Of a stretch of 64,000 bases of DNA, positions 57,392 to 64,000 are shown one piece after another. Origin of the DNA: Myxococcales bacterium (GTDB lineage Bacteria > Myxococcota_A > Polyangia > Polyangiales > Houyiibacteriaceae); contig JAOTVB010000001.1 of NCBI GenBank assembly GCA_029863605.1, positions 62,001-126,000 on the forward strand, in the 5' to 3' direction. Under the pieces are notes generated by a model. That model did no database searches. It saw only the letters and a list, made by a program, of their open reading frames with translations, and was not told the origin of the DNA. Each line of letters starts with the position of its first letter. Position 1 is the first letter of the stretch. The position numbers and the translations under genes are program-made.

Positions 57392-59065
57392 ATGGCAGAA
57401 TTCATCTACACGATGAAGGGGGTCACCAAGGTTCACCCCCCCGACAAGAAGATCATCGAAGACCTCTATCTCTCGTTCTTTCCGGATGCGAAGATAGGGG
57501 TCATCGGCGTCAACGGGACGGGAAAGTCTTCGTTGCTCCGCATCATGGCGGGCGAGGACAACACCTTTAGTGGAGAAGCTTGGTTTCGCCCCGGCGCAAA
57601 GGTCGGGTTTCTCCCCCAGGAGCCGGACCTCGGAGATGCGAAGACGGTGCTCGAGGCGGTCGAGGCCGGCGTCGCGCCGGTTCGCGCGCTTCTTGAAGAG
57701 TTCAACGAGCTCAGCATGAAGCTCGGTGAACCGATGAGCGATGAGGAGATGGCAAAGCTTCTAGACCGGCAGGGCGCGCTTCAAGACCGCATCGACGCGG
57801 TCGACGGCTGGACCCTCGAGAGCACGCTGGAGATCGCGATGGACGCGCTACGGCTACCCCCCGCCGATGCCGACCCCAAGTCTCTGTCGGGTGGTGAGAA
57901 GCGGCGCGTCGCGCTCTGCAGGCTTCTCCTCGAAAAACCGGAGCTTCTTTTGCTCGATGAACCGACCAACCACCTCGATGCCGAGTCGGTGGCGTGGCTT
58001 CAGGGCTATCTTCAGCAGTACCCGGGGTGCGTCATCCTCGTGACACACGACAGGTATTTCCTAGACGAGATCGTGCAATGGATTTTGGAGCTCGACCGCG
58101 GCGAGGCGCATCCGTTCGAGGGCAATTATTCGCAATGGCTCGAAGCGAAGGGCGAGCGCCTGGCCCAGGAAGACAAAAAAGACAGCGCGCGGAAGCGGAA
58201 GATCGCGCACGAGCTCGAGTGGGTCCGATCGTCGCCGAAGGCACGACAGGCCAAGAGCAAAGCGCGCATCACCGCGTTCGAGAGTCTGGTGGCCGAAGCA
58301 GCCAAAGCGAGGCGCGACCCAAACGAGATCCGAATCCCGCCTGGGCCTCGACTGGGGACGCAGGTATTCGAAGTCAAAGGGCTCACCAAAGGGTACGGCG
58401 ACAAGCTCTTGTTCGAGGACTTGAACTTTCGGGTGCCGCGCGGCGCGATCGTGGGAATCGTCGGTCCGAACGGCGCCGGAAAGACGACGCTCTTCCGAAT
58501 GCTGGTAGGTGACGAAAAGCCCGACGCGGGCACCATCACCGTCGGTGAGACGGTCAAGATCGCCTACGTCGACCAGAGCCGCGACGCCCTCGATGACGGC
58601 AACAACGTGTTTAAGGAGATCACCGGCGAAGCCGACGAGATCGACATCGGCGCAGGCACCGTGAAATCGAGAGCATACGTGGGCTGGTTCAATTTCCGGG
58701 GGAGCGACCAACAAAAGCCGGTCAAGAACCTCTCGGGGGGAGAACGCAACCGCGTGCATCTTGCGAAGCTCCTCAAAAGCGGCGGGAACGTGCTGCTTCT
58801 CGACGAGCCCACCAACGACATCGACGTCGACACCCTTCGTTCTCTCGAGGAAGCCATCTTGGGTTTTCCGGGTTGCGCGATGATCATCAGCCATGATCGT
58901 TGGTATCTCGACCGCATTTGCACCCACATCCTCGCCTTCGAGGGCGACAGCCGGGCCGTTTGGTTCGAGGGCTCGTACTCTGACTATGCCGCCGACCGCA
59001 AAGCCCGTCTGGGCACGGACGCGGAGGTTCCGCATCGGATCAAGTATCGAAAGTTCTCTCGCTAG
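57392..59065 (+). CDS. ettA: Energy-dependent translational throttle protein EttA (ABC-F)
   Basis: EttA binds the ribosomal E site and gates entry into elongation according to ADP/ATP. The 557-residue protein has two ABC domains: Walker A GVNGTGKSS at 39-47, signature LSGGEKRRVALCR and DEPTNHLD in the first; GPNGAGKTT, LSGGERNRVHLAK and DEPTNDIDVD in the second. The linker (about 240-320) is the P-site-tRNA interaction motif region of EttA. The C-terminal VPHRIKYRKF is family-typical. It overlaps the end of the convergent proline iminopeptidase by 4 bases. The start follows the previous stop by 3 bases with no obvious ribosome site. Confidence 0.95.
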   Translation: MAEFIYTMKGVTKVHPPDKKIIEDLYLSFFPDAKIGVIGVNGTGKSSLLRIMAGEDNTFSGEAWFRPGAKVGFLPQEPDLGDAKTVLEAVEAGVAPVRALLEEFNELSMKLGEPMSDEEMAKLLDRQGALQDRIDAVDGWTLESTLEIAMDALRLPPADADPKSLSGGEKRRVALCRLLLEKPELLLLDEPTNHLDAESVAWLQGYLQQYPGCVILVTHDRYFLDEIVQWILELDRGEAHPFEGNYSQWLEAKGERLAQEDKKDSARKRKIAHELEWVRSSPKARQAKSKARITAFESLVAEAAKARRDPNEIRIPPGPRLGTQVFEVKGLTKGYGDKLLFEDLNFRVPRGAIVGIVGPNGAGKTTLFRMLVGDEKPDAGTITVGETVKIAYVDQSRDALDDGNNVFKEITGEADEIDIGAGTVKSRAYVGWFNFRGSDQQKPVKNLSGGERNRVHLAKLLKSGGNVLLLDEPTNDIDVDTLRSLEEAILGFPGCAMIISHDRWYLDRICTHILAFEGDSRAVWFEGSYSDYAADRKARLGTDAEVPHRIKYRKFSR

Positions 59066-60006
59066 CGAGTGAAAGACTCGGTTGCGGCGACGAGCTGGGC
59101 GGTGGTGCCGGGCTCGAGCGCGGAGTGACCGGCGTCAGGGACAACCTGGAGCTGGCTATTCGGCCACGCGCAGTGAAGCTCATAGGCGCTTTCGGCTGGG
59201 CAGACGACGTCATAGCGGCCTTGAACGATGATCGCGGGGAGATGCCGGATGCGTGCGATGTTCGCGAGGAGCTCGCCGTCCTCTTTGAAGAAACCGCCGT
59301 TGATGAAATAGTGGCACTCGATGCGTGCAAACGCCTCGGCGAATTGGTCCTCGCTAATTCGTTTGATGAGATCGGCGTCGGGGATGAGGCGGCTCGTGCT
59401 GCCTTCCCATTTGCTCCATGCACGAGCAGCAGCCATTCGAACATCCCGCTCGTTGCTCGTGAGTCGTTTGTAGTAAGCCCCCACCATGTCGTCGCGTTCG
59501 TCGACGGGAATCGGAGCGAGGTACTCCTGCCACGCCTCTGGGAAGATTCGGCTCGCTCCCTCTTGGTAGTACCAAAGAATCTCTCGGCGCCTAAGGAGGA
59601 AGATGCCGCGGAGCACGAGCTCGGTGACGCGACTCGGATGCTGTTGTGCGTAGGCGAGGGACAAGGTGCTGCCCCACGAACCCCCGAAGAGTTGCCAACG
59701 GTCGATCCCCAGTTGTTCACGGAGCTGCTCCATGTCGTCGACAATGTTCCAGGTCGTGTTGTTTCGGAGCTCAGCATGCGGGGTGCTCCGTCCGCATCCG
59801 CGCTGGTCGAATAGGACGATGCGGTACACCGAGGGGTCCCAAAAGCGCCGGTGCACCGCGTTGCAACCCCCACCGGGCCCTCCATGGACGAAAACCGCGG
59901 GTTTGCCGTCCGGATTGCCGCATTGCTCGTAGTAGACCGAGTGGATGTCGTCGACGCCGAGAAATCCGTAGTCGTATGGCTCGATTTCTGGAAATAGCCC
60001 TGCCAT
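59062..60006 (-). CDS. pip: Proline iminopeptidase (alpha/beta hydrolase S33)
   Basis: This 314-residue peptidase removes N-terminal proline. It has an FVHGGPGGGCN oxyanion site (41-49), the DQRGCGRSTPH motif of the family (67-77), and the nucleophile Ser110 in FGGSWGSTLSLAYAQ. The DVVCPAESAYELHCAWP and DAGHS segments give the Asp and His of the triad. The ATG at 60006 fits the family N-terminus (MAGLFPEIEPYDYGFL), with the longer extension rejected. It is divergent from prfC, 72 bases between. Confidence 0.92.
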   Translation of the reverse strand: MAGLFPEIEPYDYGFLGVDDIHSVYYEQCGNPDGKPAVFVHGGPGGGCNAVHRRFWDPSVYRIVLFDQRGCGRSTPHAELRNNTTWNIVDDMEQLREQLGIDRWQLFGGSWGSTLSLAYAQQHPSRVTELVLRGIFLLRRREILWYYQEGASRIFPEAWQEYLAPIPVDERDDMVGAYYKRLTSNERDVRMAAARAWSKWEGSTSRLIPDADLIKRISEDQFAEAFARIECHYFINGGFFKEDGELLANIARIRHLPAIIVQGRYDVVCPAESAYELHCAWPNSQLQVVPDAGHSALEPGTTAQLVAATESFTR

Positions 60007-60078
60007 CGCCGAGCGCGCATCACAGCACGTTCGCAGACTGGCGCAACTGACGACAATGATTATCTTGCCGCCCGGGCC

Positions 60079-61671
60079 ATGACCCAAACCGAATTCGAAC
60101 GACGGCGCACGTTTGCGATTATCTCGCACCCGGACGCAGGAAAGACGACGTTGACCGAGAAGCTCCTGCTTTACGGTGGCGCCATCCATGCGGCCGGCGC
60201 GGTCAAATCGCGCAAAGCCAAGCGCTCGGCGGTGAGCGACTGGATGGCGCTAGAGAAGCAGCGTGGCATTTCCGTCACGACTTCGGTCCTACAGTTCGAG
60301 TACGACGACGTGCATTGGAATCTCCTCGACACGCCTGGCCACAACGACTTCAGCGAGGACACGTATCGGACGCTGATGGCGGCCGATTGTGGGGTCATGA
60401 TTCTCGATGCAGCCAAGGGCGTCGAGCCCCAGACCCGAAAGTTGTTTCACGTATGCCGCCTGCGGCATACGCCCGTCGTCACCTTCATCAACAAGATGGA
60501 CCGTCCGGCGCGGGACGCGTTCGGGCTCATGAGTCAGGTCGAGGAAGTGCTTGGGATCAACACGTTCCCCTTCACGTGGCCCATCGGGAGCGGGGATCTT
60601 TTTCAGGGGGTCTACGACCGCATCCACAAGTTGGTGATTCGGTTTGAACGCTCCGCAGAGGGCCAGTCGAAGCGGGCGGAGATGAAGGTGACCGGGCTCG
60701 ACGATCCTGAGCTCGATTCGCTGCTCGGCGAGGAAGCGGCCACGACACTTCGCGAGGAGGTCGACCTGCTCGACGGCGCGGGGGAGGAATGGGACGAACA
60801 GAGGTTCTTGGCGGGCGAAATCACGCCGGTCTTTTTTGGAAGCGCCCTGACCAACTTCGGAGTCGAGCCCTTCCTTCACTCGTTCAAGGGGCTTTGTCCC
60901 CCTCCAGGGCCGCGCCAAGCTGCGGGGGAGGTGAGCGTCAATCCTGCCGACGATCGTTTCACCGCGTTCGTGTTCAAAGTCCAGGCCAACATGGACCCTT
61001 CGCACCGAGATCGCATCGCATTCGCGCGGATCTGCTCGGGGCGCTTCGAGGGCGGGATGCGCGTGCATCACTATCGGCTCGGGAAGGCGGTTCGCCTCAA
61101 CAGGGCCGAGCAGTTCTTCGCGCAAGAGCGGGAGAGCGTTCTGGAAGCGTACGCCGGCGACATCGTGGGGCTCTACGACCCCGGACTCTTTCGTATCGGT
61201 GACACCCTTTCTACGGAAGGGCCGATGAGCTTCGATGCCGTGCCACGATTTTCGCCGGAGCACTTCGCCCGATTGCAGTTGCTCGATCCTCTCAAACGCA
61301 AGCAGCTCCAAAAGGGCATCCGAGAGCTCTCGGAGGAAGGGACTGTTCAGTTGTTCACCGAGCCGGGACGAGAGAAGGATCCGGTATGCGGCGTCGTGGG
61401 ACGGCTCCAATTCGACGTGCTGATCTTCCGACTCGAGCACGAATATGGTGCGAAGGTCAGCTTCGACATTCTGCCCTACCACCATGCTCGCTGGGTGGAT
61501 GGGGTAGGCGGGTGTGACGAACTGAAGGCGCGCCGGATCCCCATGGCGGTGGAGGATCGAGACAACCGTCCCGTAGCGCTTTTCCGCGACGAATGGGAGC
61601 TCCACAGGGCCGCGCGCGACAACCAGGGCTGGACGTTTCACGAGACGGCCCCGATAGTCGCCGCAGCTTGA
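60079..61671 (+). CDS. prfC: Peptide chain release factor 3
   Basis: RF3 is a GTPase that recycles RF1/RF2 after translation termination. At 530 residues it is full length. It has HPDAGKTTLTEKLL (G1), the DWMALEKQRGISVTTS switch region (G2), DTPGHNDFSEDTYR (G3) and FINKMDRPARD (G4). A -10-like TATCTT (60061-60066) sits 12 bases before the ATG, and there is no ribosome site, so a very short leader is likely. Its neighbour ettA also acts on the ribosome. Confidence 0.97.
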   Translation: MTQTEFERRRTFAIISHPDAGKTTLTEKLLLYGGAIHAAGAVKSRKAKRSAVSDWMALEKQRGISVTTSVLQFEYDDVHWNLLDTPGHNDFSEDTYRTLMAADCGVMILDAAKGVEPQTRKLFHVCRLRHTPVVTFINKMDRPARDAFGLMSQVEEVLGINTFPFTWPIGSGDLFQGVYDRIHKLVIRFERSAEGQSKRAEMKVTGLDDPELDSLLGEEAATTLREEVDLLDGAGEEWDEQRFLAGEITPVFFGSALTNFGVEPFLHSFKGLCPPPGPRQAAGEVSVNPADDRFTAFVFKVQANMDPSHRDRIAFARICSGRFEGGMRVHHYRLGKAVRLNRAEQFFAQERESVLEAYAGDIVGLYDPGLFRIGDTLSTEGPMSFDAVPRFSPEHFARLQLLDPLKRKQLQKGIRELSEEGTVQLFTEPGREKDPVCGVVGRLQFDVLIFRLEHEYGAKVSFDILPYHHARWVDGVGGCDELKARRIPMAVEDRDNRPVALFRDEWELHRAARDNQGWTFHETAPIVAAA

Positions 61672-61735
61672 ATAGCGGGGAAGTAACCCACGTCCTAGAA
61701 TGTCGTAGAGAGATTAGAGCGAGGAGAAGAGGGGC

Positions 61736-62359
61736 ATGATTCACAAGACGAGCAAGGTCGCGTTGATCTTGGCAGTTTGTTTGGTCACACCAGCGATCTC
61801 ACAAGCCGACGCTGCCAAGTTTCAAGTCCGCAAAGGCAACGCGACCTTCGTGTCGGATGCGCCGCTCGAGACGATGGAGGGGACCACCTCGAAGGTAACC
61901 GGGACCGTGACATTCGACCCGACCGACCTCTCGACGACGAAAGGCACCTTCAAAGCGCCTGTTGTCTCGATGCGAACCGGCAACGACCTGCGCGATGAGC
62001 ATCTCCAAAGCGATAGCTGGCTCGACGCAAAGAAAAACCCGCACATCGTCTTCGAGATCGTGGAGGTAAGCGGGGTAGAGGCACTCAAGCCCAAAAAGAG
62101 CCACAAGGTCAAGGTGAAGGGGAAGTTCACCGCACATGGGATAACGAAAATCGTCGATGCCAAGGGAACCGTGAAATGGACTCCGGTAGACGGAGGCAAG
62201 GACGACCTCCGCATCAAGGCCAACTTCACGGCCATACTCGAAGATCACGACGTATCGGTGCCGTCGATCGTGCGCTTGAAGGTCGCTAACGAGATAGCCG
62301 TGTCGGTCGATCTCCAAGCGACGGCCGACAGCGCGTCAACACAAAGCGCGTCGCGCTAG
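61736..62359 (+). CDS. YceI family periplasmic lipid-binding-like protein
   Basis: This 207-residue protein has a signal peptide (MIHKTSKVALILAVCLVTPAISQA-DAA) and the YceI lipocalin-like barrel. It contains GTVTFDPTDLSTTKGTFKAPVVSM, RDEHLQSDSWLDAKKNPHIVFE and GKFTAHGITK, then LKANFTAILEDHDVSVP-like strands. YceI proteins bind isoprenoid or fatty-acid ligands in the periplasm. The C-terminal Ser/Ala tail (DSASTQSASR) is unusual. The TAG overlaps the stop of the convergent oligopeptidase gene by 4 bases. Confidence 0.88.
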   Translation: MIHKTSKVALILAVCLVTPAISQADAAKFQVRKGNATFVSDAPLETMEGTTSKVTGTVTFDPTDLSTTKGTFKAPVVSMRTGNDLRDEHLQSDSWLDAKKNPHIVFEIVEVSGVEALKPKKSHKVKVKGKFTAHGITKIVDAKGTVKWTPVDGGKDDLRIKANFTAILEDHDVSVPSIVRLKVANEIAVSVDLQATADSASTQSASR

Positions 62360-63999
62360 AGCAAGCCGGCGCGTTCGAGCAGCGGCTCCAGCTCGGGGCC
62401 TCGGCCCATGAAATCCTCGTAGAGCTTGCCAGCCTCGTCGCTGTTCCCCTTCGCCAAGATCGTCTCACGAAATGCGCGGCCAACGTCGGGGTTGGTGATG
62501 CCCTCCTTCTTGAACCGCGTAAATGCATCGGCGTCGAGGACTTCGGCCCACTTGTAGCTGTAGTAACCCGCCGCGTAGCCGATGGGGTGCCCAAAGACGT
62601 GGCCGAAGCCAGCGAGCATCCCGTAGTCGTCCGGGAGCTCTGCTGCCAAGTGCGGCTGAAGAATCTCCCGCGCGTAAGACATCACGTCCCCGCCACTCCC
62701 TGGGTCGTAGTCACGATGGAGCGCGAGGTCGACGGTGGCGAACCCTAGCTGGCGCATTTGTGCGTTGGCTGCGCGATAGGTTCGGGCACGAATCATCTTC
62801 TGGTAGAGCTCATCTGGGATGGGTTCACCCGTCTCGTAGTGCGTGGCGAACAAGTCGAGCCCGCTTCGCTCCCAGCACCAGTTTTCCATGATCTGGGAAG
62901 GGAGCTCGACGAAATCCCACGCGACGTTGGTCCCGGCCAAGCTCCGTACGCTCACCCGGCTCAAACAGTGGTGAAGCAAATGGCCGAATTCGTGAAAGAG
63001 GGTTTCGACCTCGCGGTGGGTCAAAAGCGCTGGCTTCCCACCGACCGGCGGGTTCACGTTGGCGCAGAACAAACCGAGGTGTGGAGATGTGCTGCCCGGT
63101 CGATGCGCCGCGGCGATGAGACCGTTCATCCAAGCTCCTCCCCGCTTGTTTTCTCGGGGGAACAGGTCGACGTAGAAGGCTGCGATCATCGTGCCGTCGG
63201 CGTCTTCGATCGCATATGTCTTCACCGCATCGTCCCACGTTGCCGCTTCGCGTTCGATTATCCGAATGTCGTAGAGGGCCTGGGCAGTCGCAAAGAGGCC
63301 GTCGAGCACCCGGTCGAGTGGGAAATACGGCCGGAGCTGTTCTTCGTTGAAGTCGTACTCGTCTTGTCTCTGTTTTTCGGCGTAGTACGCAAGGTCCCAC
63401 AGTTGGATTGGAGCCGCGCTGGCGCCTTCGATCCTGCGTCGGTACTTCGCGAGCACGTCGTTCTCCCGATCGAATGCCGCTTGGGTCTTCTTGCGTAGGT
63501 CGTCGATGAACGCTTGCGCCCTGTCACCCGTCTTGGCCATGCGGTCCTCGGTGACGAGGTCCGAGAAGTCGGCGTAACCCAAGAGTCGTGCTTTTTCGTT
63601 GCGCAGCTCGAGAATGCGCTCGATGATCGGGCGGTTGTCGTGGTCTCCTGCAATTGCGCGGGTGTTGTACGCTCGCCAAACCTGCTTGCGGATCTCGGCG
63701 TCGTCGAGGTACGTGAGCAGCGGGATCAGGCTCGGCGCTTGCAAAGTGAACCGCCAGCCCTCGAGGCCTTTGGCGCGTGCGTTTTCTGCCGCCGCGAGCT
63801 TGGCGGTCGCCGGCAGGCCCTCGAGCTTGGCTTCATCGGCAATCACCAGCTCGAACGCATTGGTCTCGTCGAGCACGTTCTGCGAAAATTCGGTGGTGAG
63901 CTTCGTGAGATCGACCTCGAGCGCTTTGAGCTTCGCTTTGTCTTTCGGGGCGAGCTCCGCCCCGTGCCGCCGAAAGTCGTCGAGAGTCTTTTTCAAAAA
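62356..63999 (-). CDS. M3-family oligopeptidase (OpdA/thimet-like), 5' part outside window
   Basis: The frame is open to the window edge (63999), so the N-terminus is missing; the first visible Leu codons are internal. About 548 residues of a zinc metallopeptidase of the M3 clan are present. The zinc motif is HEFGHLLHHCLS (HExxH) with the third-ligand Glu in FVELPSQIMENW downstream. GTNVAWDFVELPSQ and DPGSGGDVMSYAREIL also match oligopeptidase A. It would be about 680-700 residues, cytosolic, degrading short peptides. The C-terminus is complete (ERAGLL). Confidence 0.93.
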   Translation of the reverse strand, partial: FLKKTLDDFRRHGAELAPKDKAKLKALEVDLTKLTTEFSQNVLDETNAFELVIADEAKLEGLPATAKLAAAENARAKGLEGWRFTLQAPSLIPLLTYLDDAEIRKQVWRAYNTRAIAGDHDNRPIIERILELRNEKARLLGYADFSDLVTEDRMAKTGDRAQAFIDDLRKKTQAAFDRENDVLAKYRRRIEGASAAPIQLWDLAYYAEKQRQDEYDFNEEQLRPYFPLDRVLDGLFATAQALYDIRIIEREAATWDDAVKTYAIEDADGTMIAAFYVDLFPRENKRGGAWMNGLIAAAHRPGSTSPHLGLFCANVNPPVGGKPALLTHREVETLFHEFGHLLHHCLSRVSVRSLAGTNVAWDFVELPSQIMENWCWERSGLDLFATHYETGEPIPDELYQKMIRARTYRAANAQMRQLGFATVDLALHRDYDPGSGGDVMSYAREILQPHLAAELPDDYGMLAGFGHVFGHPIGYAAGYYSYKWAEVLDADAFTRFKKEGITNPDVGRAFRETILAKGNSDEAGKLYEDFMGRGPELEPLLERAGLL

Positions 64000-64000
64000 T

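Noticed and set aside
60289-61641. Minus-strand frame inside prfC
   Set aside because: It is antisense to all GTPase motifs of prfC and has no homology features.

Overview
The window is GC-rich, densely coded chromosomal DNA with genes on both strands. It most likely comes from a member of the Myxococcota (former myxobacterial Deltaproteobacteria). The evidence is: two secreted proteins ending in a MYXO-CTERM-like tail (Cys motif, hydrophobic segment, Arg cluster; about 8 kb and 57 kb); two AglRQS-like TolQ/ExbD/ExbD triplets; a TatT-type TRAP operon; many lipoproteins with Asp/Gly-rich linkers; and MopE-like Cys repeats. I see no phage, insertion sequence, CRISPR or rRNA. The single RNA gene is tRNA-Ala(GGC). 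Most of the window looks like core chromosome with lineage-specific envelope genes.

Layout. 0-10 kb: tail of a HAD 5'-nucleotidase, a histone-H1-like Lys/Ala protein, tRNA-Ala, a PDZ plus NuoH-like membrane lipoprotein, ribF, xseB, an OmpA-domain porin-like protein and a matrixin-type protease pair. 9.4-13.7 kb: a TRAP transporter operon (tatT-dctP-dctQ-dctM). 13.7-18.6 kb: two divergent TolQ-ExbD-ExbD modules around a 430-base control region with promoters and a folded 5' leader. 18.5-28.9 kb: a membrane metallopeptidase with lon, a small lipoprotein with a TIGR04552-like protein, and a phospho-site-less receiver with a SpoIVB-like (S55) protease and a beta-propeller protein. 29-32.5 kb: fadI-fadJ beta-oxidation operon. 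32.6-34.2 kb: moaA and a cytochrome c. 34.2-41.1 kb: flavin oxidase, metallothionein, a frameshifted TraR/DksA-type gene, a MopE-like remnant, an SDR, a methyltransferase, a zinc alcohol dehydrogenase, a thioesterase and a frameshifted small membrane gene. 41-50.7 kb: PRPP synthetase, GDPD, SDR, lipid kinase, rhodanese lipoprotein, 1-Cys peroxiredoxin, acyl-CoA (malonyl-type) synthetase, haem-oxygenase-like protein and speA. 50.8-64 kb: a sulfatase-fold lipoprotein, DUF368 (C55-P translocase family), fxsA, a tandem FKBP lipoprotein, a DUF2330 protein, ettA, proline iminopeptidase, prfC, YceI and an M3 oligopeptidase running off the end.

Functional themes are envelope energetics (proton-driven TolQ/ExbD motors, TRAP uptake), envelope proteolysis and folding (PDZ, S55, matrixin, MA-type peptidase, Lon, FKBP), fatty acid oxidation, and translation control (EttA, RF3, tRNA-Ala). 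The most unusual items are the paired motor modules with their structured leader, the PDZ/NuoH-like fusion, the TRAP permease with an acidic repeat tail, the receiver lacking its Asp, and the possible RelA/SpoT-like protein next to a 48-residue lipoprotein. No fully novel multi-gene defence or biosynthetic system is evident from sequence alone.
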